Shown here: one piece after another, positions 26,404 through 34,811 of the stretch
Numbering within the stretch: position 1 is the stretch's first letter
Layout of the letters: each line of letters opens with the position of its first letter
DNA from: DTDX01 sp964608455
GTDB lineage: Archaea; Thermoproteota; Bathyarchaeia; 40CM-2-53-6; DTDX01
Direction: 5' to 3'
NCBI GenBank assembly: GCA_964608455.1
Contig: CAZSNM010000008.1
Coordinates: 1-48,673, forward strand
DNA length: 48,673 bases
Notes under the pieces: generated by a model
Databases searched by the model: none
Seen by the model: the letters and a program-made list of their open reading frames with translations, nothing else
Told to the model about the DNA's origin: nothing
Position numbers and translations under genes: made by a program

Positions 26404-26946
26404 TTGCAAGAAGTAGTTGTGTTGCGTTGGGGTCATAGACCTAGAGATTTAAGGGTAACAACGCATGTAGCTTTAACTGCAAGAGCTTTTGGCGCATCAG
26501 GTTTAATCCTTTCTGATGTTGAAGATGAAAAAGTTGAAAAATCCATTATTAAAGTTAAAGAATTATGGGGTGGAAACTTCTTTTTTAAAATGGGGATACC
26601 ATGGCGTAAAGCTGTTGAAGAATGGAGAAAAAATAATGGGATTGTTGTTCATCTTACAATGTATGGGGAAAACATAGCGTCAAGCAATGTTCTTCAAAGA
26701 ATAAAAGATACTAGAAAAAACGTTTTGCTTATAATTGGAAGTCAAAAAGTTCCAAGAATCTTTTTTTCACCGGAGGTTTCAGATTTTAATGTAGCAATTG
26801 GAAATCAACCTCATTCTGAAATAGCAGCAATAGCTGTTTTTTTAGATAGATTTTTTGAAGGAAAGGAATTAACTAAAGAATTTAAAAATGCTAAACTACG
26901 GATAATACCATCTGAAAGAACAAAGAAGGTCTTAAGGTTAACTTAA
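26404..26946 (+). CDS. trm56: tRNA (cytidine-56-2'-O)-methyltransferase
   Basis: Trm56 methylates the ribose of C56 in the T-loop of archaeal tRNA using S-adenosylmethionine. This 180-residue protein has the characteristic start VLRWGHRPRDLRVTTHVALTA, the GLILSD strand, VHLTMYGENI, the knotted SPOUT core LLIIGSQKVPRIFF and the end VAIGNQPHSEIAAIAVFLDRF. The start is a TTG. The TFE gene follows after 95 bases on the same strand. Confidence 0.95.
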   Translation: MQEVVVLRWGHRPRDLRVTTHVALTARAFGASGLILSDVEDEKVEKSIIKVKELWGGNFFFKMGIPWRKAVEEWRKNNGIVVHLTMYGENIASSNVLQRIKDTRKNVLLIIGSQKVPRIFFSPEVSDFNVAIGNQPHSEIAAIAVFLDRFFEGKELTKEFKNAKLRIIPSERTKKVLRLT

Positions 26947-27041
26947 ACTTTTTATTTTACTTGCAGCATTAATAATATACTAAAGGTTGATGAAAAACGT
27001 CAAACTTAACTGAATTTATTTTTGGCTTTGGAGGCTGAAAT

Positions 27042-27551
27042 TTGACAGTTGTGGACGATCAATTACTTGAAGTAGCAAAGTTTTTTGGCGGTGAAGATGG
27101 TATAAAAATAATTCAAGCGTTAGAAAAGCTTGGTGAAGCTACAGATGAAGCTATAGCTGCAGAATCCGGTGTAAAGCTGAATATTGTAAGAAAATTTCTA
27201 TATAAAATGTATAGTCATGGTTTAATTTCAGGTATTAGAGCTAGAGATGAAAAAAGAGGATGGCTTATTTTTTATTGGAGAATTCAAAAGGATCAATTGA
27301 ACGCATTTATAAGAAATAGAAAAAGAAAAGCATTAGAAAAACTTAAAAAAAGGCTTGAATATGAAAAACTTCATGAATTTTTTATTTGTGAAAAATGTCA
27401 TAATGTTAGAGTTAGTTTTGAGGAAGCAATGGAATCTGCTTTTAAATGTTTAAATTGTGGCGAATCATTAAAAAGCTTTGACAACAGCAAAATTATAGAA
27501 TTTCTAACTAAAAAAATTAAGCAATTGGAGGAGGAATTAAAAAATGAATGA
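27042..27551 (+). CDS. tfe: Transcription initiation factor TFE (alpha subunit)
   Basis: This 169-residue protein has an N-terminal winged helix (ALEKLGEATDEAIAAES, VKLNIVRKFLYKMYSHGL), a charged linker (RNRKRKALEKLKKRL) and a zinc ribbon (FICEKCHNVRVSF, FKCLNCGESL). That is the TFE-alpha/TFIIE-alpha layout. It helps open promoter DNA with TBP, TFB and RNA polymerase. The start is a TTG. Its stop overlaps the HD-domain gene by 8 bases. Confidence 0.95.
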   Translation: MTVVDDQLLEVAKFFGGEDGIKIIQALEKLGEATDEAIAAESGVKLNIVRKFLYKMYSHGLISGIRARDEKRGWLIFYWRIQKDQLNAFIRNRKRKALEKLKKRLEYEKLHEFFICEKCHNVRVSFEEAMESAFKCLNCGESLKSFDNSKIIEFLTKKIKQLEEELKNE

Positions 27552-28077
27552 TTACTCTTTAAGTTATGAAAACGCTTTAAATCTTCTTAAAAAAGCTGGT
27601 TGCAATGAATCAGTTATTGAGCATTGTATTGCCGTTTCAAAAATAGCAGTTGAAATAGCTGAATCATGTTTAAGAAAGGGAAAAAAACTAGATTTAAATG
27701 TTATTAAAATTGGTGCACTTCTTCATGATATTGGAAGAGCTTTTACTCATGATGTAAAACATGGAGTTATGGGTGCAGCTTTAGCTAGAGCTATGAATCT
27801 TCCTACTTCAATCATAAGAATAATAGAGACTCATGTAGGTGCTGGGATTCCAGCTGAAGAAGCTGAAGAAATAGGGTTGCCTAAAAAAGACTATATACCG
27901 TTAACAATAGAAGAAAAAATCGTTTGTTATGCAGATAAATTAACTAAAGGAAGCATTAAAATTAATTTTTCTCAAGCATTAAAAGAGTTTGCTGAGACAT
28001 TAGGAAAGGAGCATCCTGCTTTAACCAGATTGAATCTTCTTAAAGAAGAAATTTTATCATCCTGCTCTGAAATTTAA
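27544..28077 (+). CDS. HD-domain phosphohydrolase
   Basis: This 177-residue HD protein has the metal motif GALLHDIGRAFTHDVKHGV. The upstream His is in VIEHCIAVSK, and downstream come THVGAGIPAEEAEEIG and the Asp in IVCYADKL. It matches the HDIG/TIGR00295-type archaeal hydrolases of unknown substrate. It is translated from an ATG inside the end of tfe, so both come from one transcript. It may act on a nucleotide or cyclic nucleotide; nothing here shows which. Confidence 0.85.
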   Translation: MNDYSLSYENALNLLKKAGCNESVIEHCIAVSKIAVEIAESCLRKGKKLDLNVIKIGALLHDIGRAFTHDVKHGVMGAALARAMNLPTSIIRIIETHVGAGIPAEEAEEIGLPKKDYIPLTIEEKIVCYADKLTKGSIKINFSQALKEFAETLGKEHPALTRLNLLKEEILSSCSEI

Positions 28078-28080
28078 AAT

Positions 28081-29013
28081 TTAAGCTTTTAATTTAACTG
28101 AAATTAAATTCTCCTCTAAAATTTTAATTGGATTTAAAGATAAATCGCTTAAAATAATTTGGTTGCTTGGTATAAACTTTTTAAAAATAGTTAAAACCAT
28201 TGGTAAATCATTTTTTTCAACTATTGAATGCACTCCTTCCCCTATCATGTTTTGAGCTGCTCCTAAAGCTCCAGCCTTTTCAACAGCATTAATTAATTTT
28301 AAAACTCTTTCGCTAGCTAATTTTGTTTCAATCGCAAATTGTTTAGCAGCTTCAAGAAAGTTTTCTAAACATGGATTATCAAGTATTCTTTTTAAAGTTT
28401 TTCTTCCAACTTTATTTATTTCTTTAAGCTTAGCTTTAGAAAGGAAACTTTTAGTTTCAACAGTTTTGAACACACCAGAAACAAGCTTTAAACCAGGTTT
28501 TATAGGTATTCTTTTTATAATTGCTACTCCTGGACCGCCAGGTTTTATGGTAATTACACATCCCCCACCATAAATTAATGGTGGAACAGTTCCTAAACCT
28601 GTTTTACATTCGATTTCAGTTTTATGAGCGATCATCCCCACTTCATTTAAACTTAAATTTAAACCCAAAGCTTTTGATAAAGCTATTGAAGTTGTTAATG
28701 CTCCTGCAGCACTTGTTCCGAATCCTGCAGCTATAGGAACATCTATTTTATGCTTAATAATAACCTTAAAGCGTTTATTAATCAATTGAAGAATATTTTG
28801 AGCTGCTTTTTTTGAAGTTAAAGCATTTTTAGTATAAACATCGTTTATGTAAACTTTAATAGAATTTTCTTTAGCAGGTTCAACATTTACTTCAGTTATA
28901 ACTCCATTGGAGAGAAGAAATCCCCCCCCTCTGGCACCTATAAATTTAGGATCTTTACAATTATTAAAAGCCTCGAAAAAACTTGATAAACCAGCTGAAC
29001 AATAAATTTTCAT
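28081..29013 (-). CDS. Pantoate kinase (GHMP family)
   Basis: This 310-residue GHMP kinase of the archaeal pantoate kinase type starts YCSAGLSSFFEAF with GARGGGFLLSNGV. The ATP loop is IPIAAGF-like (DVPIAAGFGTSAAGALTTS), followed by TGLGTVPPLIYGGG and a C-terminal GALGAAQNMIGEGVHSI. Pantoate kinase makes phosphopantoate in the archaeal coenzyme A pathway. It overlaps the upstream membrane-protein gene by 4 bases. Its usual partner, phosphopantothenate synthetase, is not in the window. Confidence 0.85.
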   Translation of the reverse strand: MKIYCSAGLSSFFEAFNNCKDPKFIGARGGGFLLSNGVITEVNVEPAKENSIKVYINDVYTKNALTSKKAAQNILQLINKRFKVIIKHKIDVPIAAGFGTSAAGALTTSIALSKALGLNLSLNEVGMIAHKTEIECKTGLGTVPPLIYGGGCVITIKPGGPGVAIIKRIPIKPGLKLVSGVFKTVETKSFLSKAKLKEINKVGRKTLKRILDNPCLENFLEAAKQFAIETKLASERVLKLINAVEKAGALGAAQNMIGEGVHSIVEKNDLPMVLTIFKKFIPSNQIILSDLSLNPIKILEENLISVKLKA

Positions 29014-29744
29014 TTAGCTTTTACACTCCTTAATGAAGGAAAAATTTTATATGCAATTGAAAGAATTGGCGGTCCTAAAATAAGCAAAAAAGGTATTTCA
29101 GTTAAAAAGGTCCAAATAAACCATATTAGGCTAGCATAAATGGGCATTTTATAGCCTCCTCCAGCAGATTGAGGCAAAACTAAAAATTGACTAAAGCTCC
29201 AAACTCCAAAACCTATTATTAAGCTGCCTATGGTTAAGCCTGAAAAACAAGCGAGACTATAACTTCTCCATTCAGCTTTAAAACGACTAAAAAGCAAAAG
29301 AGTTAAACAACTTAAAACAGTTATAATTATAAAAATTAATGTTACCTCAAAAGAGATTAGTTTAAAGAGATAAAGAGTAGAAACGATTAATGTTGGGAAA
29401 AGAAACAAAATTATTGAAGCGGCAACAGTCTCCATCCAGCTAAATTTTCGTTTAGAAAGCAAACCAATTAAATAAAAACAGATAAAATTAGCTGGAACAC
29501 CAACAGTTAAACTTAAAAGAGCATTTCCATGAATAATTAAATCACTTAAAAATATTCCTATTGCAGCTCCTAAACCACCGATTGAAGGCTTAAAAAGAAC
29601 AGCAAAAATAGCTGGAATTATAACTACTGGCCAAAACCTAACAATCCCTATTGCAGGCGTAAATATGCCTAAATAGGTTAAATAACCAAGAGCCGCATAA
29701 AGAGCTGCACAAACACTTGTTAAAATAATGTCTAAAGGTTTCAT
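29010..29744 (-). CDS. ECF-type transporter S component-like membrane protein
   Basis: This 244-residue hydrophobic protein has about six or seven membrane helices. Its start MKPLDIILTSVCAALYAALG and a PAIGIVRFWPVVIIPAIFAVLF plus GGLGAAIGIFLSDLI pattern are typical of ECF substrate-binding (S) components. No ECF ATPase or T subunit is nearby, so it would share them with other S components. The 4-base overlap with pantoate kinase suggests a substrate related to coenzyme A synthesis, such as pantothenate or a precursor. This is inference. Confidence 0.7.
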   Translation of the reverse strand: MKPLDIILTSVCAALYAALGYLTYLGIFTPAIGIVRFWPVVIIPAIFAVLFKPSIGGLGAAIGIFLSDLIIHGNALLSLTVGVPANFICFYLIGLLSKRKFSWMETVAASIILFLFPTLIVSTLYLFKLISFEVTLIFIIITVLSCLTLLLFSRFKAEWRSYSLACFSGLTIGSLIIGFGVWSFSQFLVLPQSAGGGYKMPIYASLIWFIWTFLTEIPFLLILGPPILSIAYKIFPSLRSVKAK

Positions 29745-29871
29745 TAAAATGAAACCTCTTTAACTATTTAAAGTTGAGGGGTTGAACAAAATGCTTTATA
29801 AAACTTCTCTATATAATCAAGCAATTGTTTAAAGTCTTTATAGACTTCAATTTTTATAAGGTGCTTAAAAA
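29745..29871. promoter_or_regulatory. Divergent promoter region
   Basis: For the minus strand, a TATA-like tttataaa around 29792-29799 would start transcription near 29770, just before the membrane-protein gene. For the plus strand, ctatataat (about 29810-29818) would start near 29840, before the TTG at 29872. A small inverted repeat (aagtct-ttat-agactt, about 29834-29849) lies at that start. Confidence 0.5.
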
Positions 29872-30621
29872 TTGGAAGTTTTAATTTCCGAAAAAATTAA
29901 TAAAAAACCTCAAGAAACTTTAAACTTTTTTAAGATCTTAATGCTAGAGGAAACTAAGGAATTAGCTATAAAAATAGAAAAAGTAACCGAAGAAAATGGC
30001 TTTATAAAGTTGTTTGTTGAAGGGGAAGATTTAGAAGTTTTCTTAAATATTATTAAAAAAACTTTTGGTTTAGCACCAAGTCACATTAACAATTTAAAGA
30101 TAAATCCTATATTCAAAGCATTTATTTCAAAGATACAAAAAGATAAGCTTTATCTACAAGCTGGAATCATTCATCCTAAGCCTCTTGATAATATTTATAT
30201 ACCGATTGAAACTCTTTGGAGTCAACTAACTTATGGAAAAAAAGAAGATATTAATAATATTGCAACTCAATATTGTTTATTTAAAGATTTTCCAGTAGAA
30301 GTTCGAGCTGTGCATGTAAATGAGAGTTATGTTGAAGCAGCTTTTTCAGATAAGCAACTTCAACTTTTCTGGGAATGGCAAAATTTTCCATTTGAAAGAG
30401 TAATCATAGCTGACACATTAATAAACGAAGTTAAAAAGGCTATTAAATTGGCACATGCTAAAATGGAAATTGCAGAGATTAAATCTTTAAGTTTATTAAC
30501 CCATTTATTAACTTGCAAACTTGCCATTTCAAGCAAGGATTTAGCTTTTAAACTACAAAAACATCTTCCATCTTCACGCATATTAGCTTTTATACCTAAA
30601 AATGTAAAAATTGATTGTTAA
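29872..30621 (+). CDS. DUF2110-like archaeal protein
   Basis: This 249-residue soluble protein of unknown function resembles the archaeal DUF2110 family in length and overall order: an N-terminal alpha/beta part, then IKKTFGLAPSHINNLK and LQAGIIHPKPLDNIYIPIETLW, where a small OB-like or KOW-like strand set is likely, and a helical C-terminus. No catalytic motif or membrane segment is seen. The start is a TTG. The family call is from memory and only moderately sure. It converges on the YjbQ gene with 3 bases between. Confidence 0.55.
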   Translation: MEVLISEKINKKPQETLNFFKILMLEETKELAIKIEKVTEENGFIKLFVEGEDLEVFLNIIKKTFGLAPSHINNLKINPIFKAFISKIQKDKLYLQAGIIHPKPLDNIYIPIETLWSQLTYGKKEDINNIATQYCLFKDFPVEVRAVHVNESYVEAAFSDKQLQLFWEWQNFPFERVIIADTLINEVKKAIKLAHAKMEIAEIKSLSLLTHLLTCKLAISSKDLAFKLQKHLPSSRILAFIPKNVKIDC

Positions 30622-30624
30622 AGT

Positions 30625-31053
30625 TTATTCACCAATTATTTGAAGAATTAACTCTCGATCCCGTTTTCTAACATCTAACTCTAAAAAAACTATTTGCTGC
30701 CATGTTCCAAGAAGCAACTTTTTATTTTCAAATGGAACAGTTAGGCTTGGTCCAATTAAAGCTGCTCTAACATGGGAATGTCCATTTCCATCATGCCACA
30801 TTTCTTCATGCCTATAATAAATGTTTTTTGGTGCAATTCTTTCTAGCATAGCTGGAAAATCTTTTAGTAAACCTGGCTCATACTCAATTGTTGTGACAGC
30901 TCCTGTTGAACCTGGAACAAAAACAGTTACTATACCACTTTTTAAATTCACATTTTCAATAACTTCCCTAACTTTTTCAGTAACATCTATTATATCGCCT
31001 TCACCATTAGTTTTAAATCTTATTCTTTTAGTTTCAACCTTCACCTTCATCAC
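30625..31053 (-). CDS. YjbQ/UPF0047 family protein
   Basis: This 142-residue protein carries the family signature HDGNGHSHVRAALIGPS and GTWQQIVFLELD, with the Glu in EEMWHDGNG. Bacterial YjbQ has a weak thiamine-phosphate synthase activity, hence the name secondary thiamine-phosphate synthase; its true role is not settled. The start is MMKVKVETKRIRFKT. It is far (about 7 kb) from the thiamine operon and divergent from the methyltransferase gene. Confidence 0.9.
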   Translation of the reverse strand: MMKVKVETKRIRFKTNGEGDIIDVTEKVREVIENVNLKSGIVTVFVPGSTGAVTTIEYEPGLLKDFPAMLERIAPKNIYYRHEEMWHDGNGHSHVRAALIGPSLTVPFENKKLLLGTWQQIVFLELDVRKRDRELILQIIGE

Positions 31054-31111
31054 CTTACTTAAACTTTAAATAAGAAAAATTAAAAAGTATTTAAATTGAA
31101 TATTTAAATAA

Positions 31112-31786
31112 ATGAAGCTTTTAAAAAGAATTCATTTAATTTTAATTAATATTTTTTTATCTTTATGGCATAAACTTCATTTTAAACCTGTAAAAATAAA
31201 GATTTTAGGTAAAAAATTTGTTTTTATTCCTGGGGTATTTTTACCTTATGGTGTAGCTACAAGCAAATTTTTAGCTAAAAAATTGATTGTTAAAAATGAC
31301 GATTATGTTTTGGATCTTGGAACAGGTTCAGGAATTCAAGCTGTTTTTGCAGCTGAAAAAGCTAGAAAAGTTATAGCGGTAGATATAAACCCTAAAAGCA
31401 TTTTATGCACTAAAATAAATGCTAAAATAAATAATGTTGAAGAAAAAATTGAGGCTAGAATAGGTGATTTATTTATACCAGTAAAAAATGAAAAATTTGA
31501 TTTAATAATATTTAATATGCCTTATTTGCCCCTTGCTCCTAAAAATGTTCTTGAAAAAGCTTGGTGTTGCGGAGAAAAAAATGAATTAATTAATCGTTTT
31601 CTATATGAAGCTAAAAACTTCTTAGTTGAAAATGGTAGAATTCAATTAGTTTATTCTTCTATTGCAGGGGATTTAAACAAACTTATGAATACAATTAAAG
31701 CTTTAGGTTTTACCCCTAAAATTTTAGCTTATAAAATTCTTCCTTTCGAAAAAATAATTTTAATAAATGCAACTAAAAATAAATAA
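31112..31786 (+). CDS. SAM-dependent methyltransferase, HemK/PrmC-like
   Basis: This 224-residue class I methyltransferase has motif I VLDLGTGSGIQAVFAAEKA, motif II VIAVDINPKS, and NMPYLPL in place of the NPPY seen in N5-glutamine or N6-adenine methyltransferases. The first ~25 residues (LILINIFLSLWHKLHF) are hydrophobic and could be a membrane anchor or a packed helix. The target could be a protein glutamine (release factor aRF1) or RNA. The changed NPPY motif leaves this open. Confidence 0.8.
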   Translation: MKLLKRIHLILINIFLSLWHKLHFKPVKIKILGKKFVFIPGVFLPYGVATSKFLAKKLIVKNDDYVLDLGTGSGIQAVFAAEKARKVIAVDINPKSILCTKINAKINNVEEKIEARIGDLFIPVKNEKFDLIIFNMPYLPLAPKNVLEKAWCCGEKNELINRFLYEAKNFLVENGRIQLVYSSIAGDLNKLMNTIKALGFTPKILAYKILPFEKIILINATKNK

Positions 31787-31787
31787 G

Positions 31788-32339
31788 CTAAAATATTGTT
31801 CCTTTATGGGATTTAGCCAACTCATAATATCTTTCTGCATGCTTCTTTATTCTTAAATAGGTTAATTCATCAACTTTTTTAATTATTTTTCCTGGAGTAC
31901 CAACAACAATTGATTTTGGCGGAATATATGTATTTTCAAGAAGTGTTGAATTCATCCCTATGATTGAGCCTTCTCCAACGGTTGAGCCTTCAAAAATTAT
32001 TGCTTTTATTCCAATTAATACAATATCTTCAATTTTACAACCATGAATTACAGCTCCATGTGCAACAGTTACATAATTTCCTATTTCAACTGGTAAATGA
32101 CCTTTTAATTCATCCCCTTCATAAATGTCTCCACCATGAATAATAACATTATCTTGAATGTTTGAATATTTACCTATAGTAATTTTTGCTACATCACCTC
32201 GAAGAACAGCTCCTGGAAAAATTGATGCCCCTTCAGAAACTTCAACATCACCAATTATTGTTGCTAAAGGAGAGACAAGCGCTTCCTTGTGAATTTTAGG
32301 AGTTTTCCCTTTATAAGAGAAAATTGGCAACTTAAACAC
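31788..32339 (-). CDS. Gamma-carbonic-anhydrase-like hexapeptide protein
   Basis: This 183-residue left-handed beta-helix protein has metal-binding histidines of the gamma-class carbonic anhydrase type: NIQDNVIIHGG and TVAHGAVIHGC. The motif LRGDVAKITIGKYSNIQD is the conserved Arg/Asp/Gln region of this family. The C-terminal helix (LTYLRIKKHAERYYELAKSH) is normal. It may hydrate CO2 or only share the fold; many members are not active anhydrases. The phosphoesterase gene lies 12 bases upstream in the same direction. Confidence 0.85.
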   Translation of the reverse strand: MFKLPIFSYKGKTPKIHKEALVSPLATIIGDVEVSEGASIFPGAVLRGDVAKITIGKYSNIQDNVIIHGGDIYEGDELKGHLPVEIGNYVTVAHGAVIHGCKIEDIVLIGIKAIIFEGSTVGEGSIIGMNSTLLENTYIPPKSIVVGTPGKIIKKVDELTYLRIKKHAERYYELAKSHKGTIF

Positions 32340-32351
32340 CTAAAAGCCTTT

Positions 32352-33113
32352 TTAGATTTGTCTTTCAATTTCTTTATTTTCATCCATATTTTTCTCAATT
32401 ATCTTTACAGATCCATCAGCAAATAAATCAATTATATTATAGGAATGCCCTAATCGTCCTCTAGTTTTAATGCTTGAAACAGTTCCAGCATTAATTAAAA
32501 TTGTACCATTTATTTTTAAGGCTCTTCCTACATGTCTGTGCCCCATTAAAACAAAGTTGACTTCTCTAGCTAAAATCATTTCTAAAATGTCTCCAGCATC
32601 TTCAAGAACGTTTGTTTCTCTTCCAGCATGTGGAACCGGAACCAAATGATGATGAAACACTACAATTTTTAAATAATCTTTAGGTAAAGCTTTTAGTTTT
32701 CTATCCAAAAGGTCTTGCCTTCTTCTACCCAGTCTTCCAGCATCTCTATCTGGTTCTGGGCTATTCATTATAAAAAATGCTGCTTTACCAACGTGAACCT
32801 CATAATCCATCGGTCCAATCATTTCTTTAAAAAGTGATTGACCATAATTTCTTTCATCATGATTTCCTGGAGCAACAATTATTTTACTTTCAAAAAGATT
32901 AATTTTTTCTAAAGCAAATTCATAATCCGGAAGAACACCATTTTCAGTTAAATCTCCGCTATGAACAATAACATTAGGTTTAGGATCCAAACTATTAATT
33001 TCTTTAATAGCTTTATCTAAAAATTTTTCCATGAATCCTCCAAACTTAGATATATGAGTATCAGATATATGCACTATTCTAAAGGCTAATTCTTTCAAAT
33101 AGGATTTCACCAC
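32352..33113 (-). CDS. Calcineurin-like metallophosphoesterase
   Basis: This 253-residue enzyme has all the metal motifs: ISDTHIS, HSGDLTENG, APGNHDERN, VFHHHLVPVP and LMGHRHVG. It is most like the class III cyclic-nucleotide phosphodiesterase (CpdA) group. The natural substrate is unknown. Two GTG codons in tandem at 33113 follow an aaagggg ribosome site; a palindrome containing TATA-like sequence lies directly upstream. It is probably co-transcribed with the gamma-carbonic-anhydrase gene. Confidence 0.88.
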   Translation of the reverse strand: MVKSYLKELAFRIVHISDTHISKFGGFMEKFLDKAIKEINSLDPKPNVIVHSGDLTENGVLPDYEFALEKINLFESKIIVAPGNHDERNYGQSLFKEMIGPMDYEVHVGKAAFFIMNSPEPDRDAGRLGRRRQDLLDRKLKALPKDYLKIVVFHHHLVPVPHAGRETNVLEDAGDILEMILAREVNFVLMGHRHVGRALKINGTILINAGTVSSIKTRGRLGHSYNIIDLFADGSVKIIEKNMDENKEIERQI

Positions 33114-33116
33114 CCC

Positions 33117-33158
33117 TTTAAAAAGCTTATAAAAATTAATTTTTATAAGCTTTTTAAA
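33117..33158. repeat. 42-bp perfect palindrome
   Basis: Each 21-base arm mirrors the other exactly, centred between 33137 and 33138, with AAGCTTATAAAAATT and its complement as the core. It holds a TATA-like element on both strands (ttataaaaa and tttttataa). It separates the zinc-ribbon gene from the phosphoesterase gene. It could be a promoter with a dimeric operator, or a terminator hairpin for the zinc-ribbon gene. Confidence 0.85.
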
Positions 33159-33175
33159 CTAATATTAAAAACATT

Positions 33176-33346
33176 TTATGCAGAAAATTCTTTACCACAG
33201 TTTGGGCATTTAATTAAACCGCAGCTTCCTAAAGCAGCTGAATTGCATCCAGCGCAAGCAAAAGTTCTAGCGTAAGAAACATCAAATTTAAAACCGCAAT
33301 GAGGGCATATAACTATGTTTTTTGATTTTAAAACAGATTTACGCAT
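33176..33346 (-). CDS. Small zinc-ribbon protein, 56 residues
   Basis: From an ATG at 33344-33346 to TAA at 33176-33178 this frame encodes a basic start (MRKSVLKSKN) followed by VICPHCGFKFDVSY, FACAGCNSAALGSC and IKCPNCGKEF. Three Cys-X2-Cys pairs plus one more cysteine suggest two small zinc sites. Such proteins are common in archaea with unknown function, often binding nucleic acid or protein. The CxxC spacing and coding-like composition make it a real gene despite its size. Confidence 0.75.
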   Translation of the reverse strand: MRKSVLKSKNIVICPHCGFKFDVSYARTFACAGCNSAALGSCGLIKCPNCGKEFSA

Positions 33347-33401
33347 TGAATCACCTTCTTTTTAAAATAAAACCTATCCTTCTATAAAAATTATATTTTT
33401 T

Positions 33402-33809
33402 TTAAAGAACTTTCTCTAAAGCCTCCCTCAATTTAGGAACTGTTTGATAAAAAATTATTTCATTAGGTTCTATCCATTTCATTTCTGTATTTTCCCAATC
33501 TAACCTAATTTTTTCAGGATATTTCACTTCAAAAAGATATGGGTAAACAATCCATTTTATTTTTTTCTCTTCATCCAAAACCTCTATTAAATCGCCTTTT
33601 CTAACTAATTCTATATCTGTTTTGCTTAAATTTGTTTCTTCTTTTATCTCTTTATAAGCTTGTTCATCGGGATTTTCCATTTCTAAGTAACCGCTTATTC
33701 CAGACCATTTTCCTTTATAAGTTCCAACTTTTTCGCTTCTTTTAACTAAGAGAATTTTTTCACCGCTTTTTAAAAAGCAGGTAACAACTTTTTTTTCTAA
33801 AAATACCAT
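33402..33809 (-). CDS. Nudix hydrolase
   Basis: This protein of about 135 residues has a Nudix-box-like segment GYLEMENPDEQAYKEIKEET, preceded by KWSGISG. The usual Arg of the REXXEE motif is Lys here, and the spacing before the helix is one residue short of consensus. I chose the ATG at 33809; an upstream TTG at 33827 would add six residues. Such enzymes cleave nucleoside diphosphates linked to another group; the substrate is unknown. Confidence 0.8.
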   Translation of the reverse strand: MVFLEKKVVTCFLKSGEKILLVKRSEKVGTYKGKWSGISGYLEMENPDEQAYKEIKEETNLSKTDIELVRKGDLIEVLDEEKKIKWIVYPYLFEVKYPEKIRLDWENTEMKWIEPNEIIFYQTVPKLREALEKVL

Positions 33810-33930
33810 TCTAACAGCACCAATCAAAATTGCTTATAAAATTTAATATTTGTTATTTGCAATTAATTTCTAAAATAATATTTTTTAAAATCACAGTTAA
33901 ATTTTGCTAATTGTTAAAGAATGAAATTGT

Positions 33931-34764
33931 TTAAATAGCACAGATAGCCTTATAAAGCTCTGTTCGTCTATCCTTAATGCAATTAACTTCCCAAACTCCA
34001 GGAATTCTAACAATATGTTTATTATGCGCTTCATTTAAATTAACTTCAGCGGTAATAATCATTTCTTCATTTTTATTTGCTTTAATTAACGGTTTACCAA
34101 AGCAATTTATTATAATGCTTTCACCATAAAATTTGAATCCTCTTTCTTCACCCACTCTGTTAACCGCAATTAAATTAATATGGTTTTCTACAGCTCTTGT
34201 TTGAACTAAATAATTTGTGTAAAACTCTACTCCTTCAGCCCAATTTGCTAAAACAATCAATAATTCAACATTCATTAATGTTAAAACACGTGCAGTTTCT
34301 GGAAAAAATATATCATAGCATATTGCTAAACCCAATTTACCAATAGGAGTATCAATTGTTTGAATAAGATCTCCTTTATTAACGAATTTATCTAAACCTT
34401 GATATGGTAAATGTGTCTTTCTATATTTAGCTTCAATTCCATTTGGGCTTATTAAAACTGCAGTATTATAATATTTATTAGACGATTTCTCTACTAATCC
34501 AACAGCAACCCAAACATTTAATCGTTTACAAAAAGCTTCAAGCTTTTTAGTTGATTGCCCAGGGATCGCTTCAGCCACTTCTTTAACTTCATTAAAATTT
34601 AAAACATAACCGGTTAAAGCGCATTCAGGAAAAACTACTAGTTTTGCGTTTTCCTTTAAAGCAGCCTCCTCTATATAACGTTCAATTTTATAAAGATTTT
34701 TTTCTACATCCATTAAGGCAGGGTTTATTTGTGCAGCAGCAACCCTTAATTTTCTTTCATTCAT
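33931..34764 (-). CDS. Nitrilase-superfamily carbon-nitrogen hydrolase
   Basis: The catalytic triad of the superfamily is visible: Glu in LVVFPECALTGY, Lys in EAKYRKTHLPYQG, and Cys in GLAICYDIFFPETARVL. Length (about 277 residues) is normal for amidases of this group. I chose the ATG at 34764 (MNERKLRVAAAQINP), where the conserved fold begins; an upstream TTG would add six residues. It is an amidase or carbamoylase of unknown substrate. It lies downstream of the ferredoxin gene in the same direction. Confidence 0.88.
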   Translation of the reverse strand: MNERKLRVAAAQINPALMDVEKNLYKIERYIEEAALKENAKLVVFPECALTGYVLNFNEVKEVAEAIPGQSTKKLEAFCKRLNVWVAVGLVEKSSNKYYNTAVLISPNGIEAKYRKTHLPYQGLDKFVNKGDLIQTIDTPIGKLGLAICYDIFFPETARVLTLMNVELLIVLANWAEGVEFYTNYLVQTRAVENHINLIAVNRVGEERGFKFYGESIIINCFGKPLIKANKNEEMIITAEVNLNEAHNKHIVRIPGVWEVNCIKDRRTELYKAICAI

Positions 34765-34811
34765 AAAATTTAAGTTTAACAATCAATATTTTAAACTTTC
34801 TTTTGCAAGCT

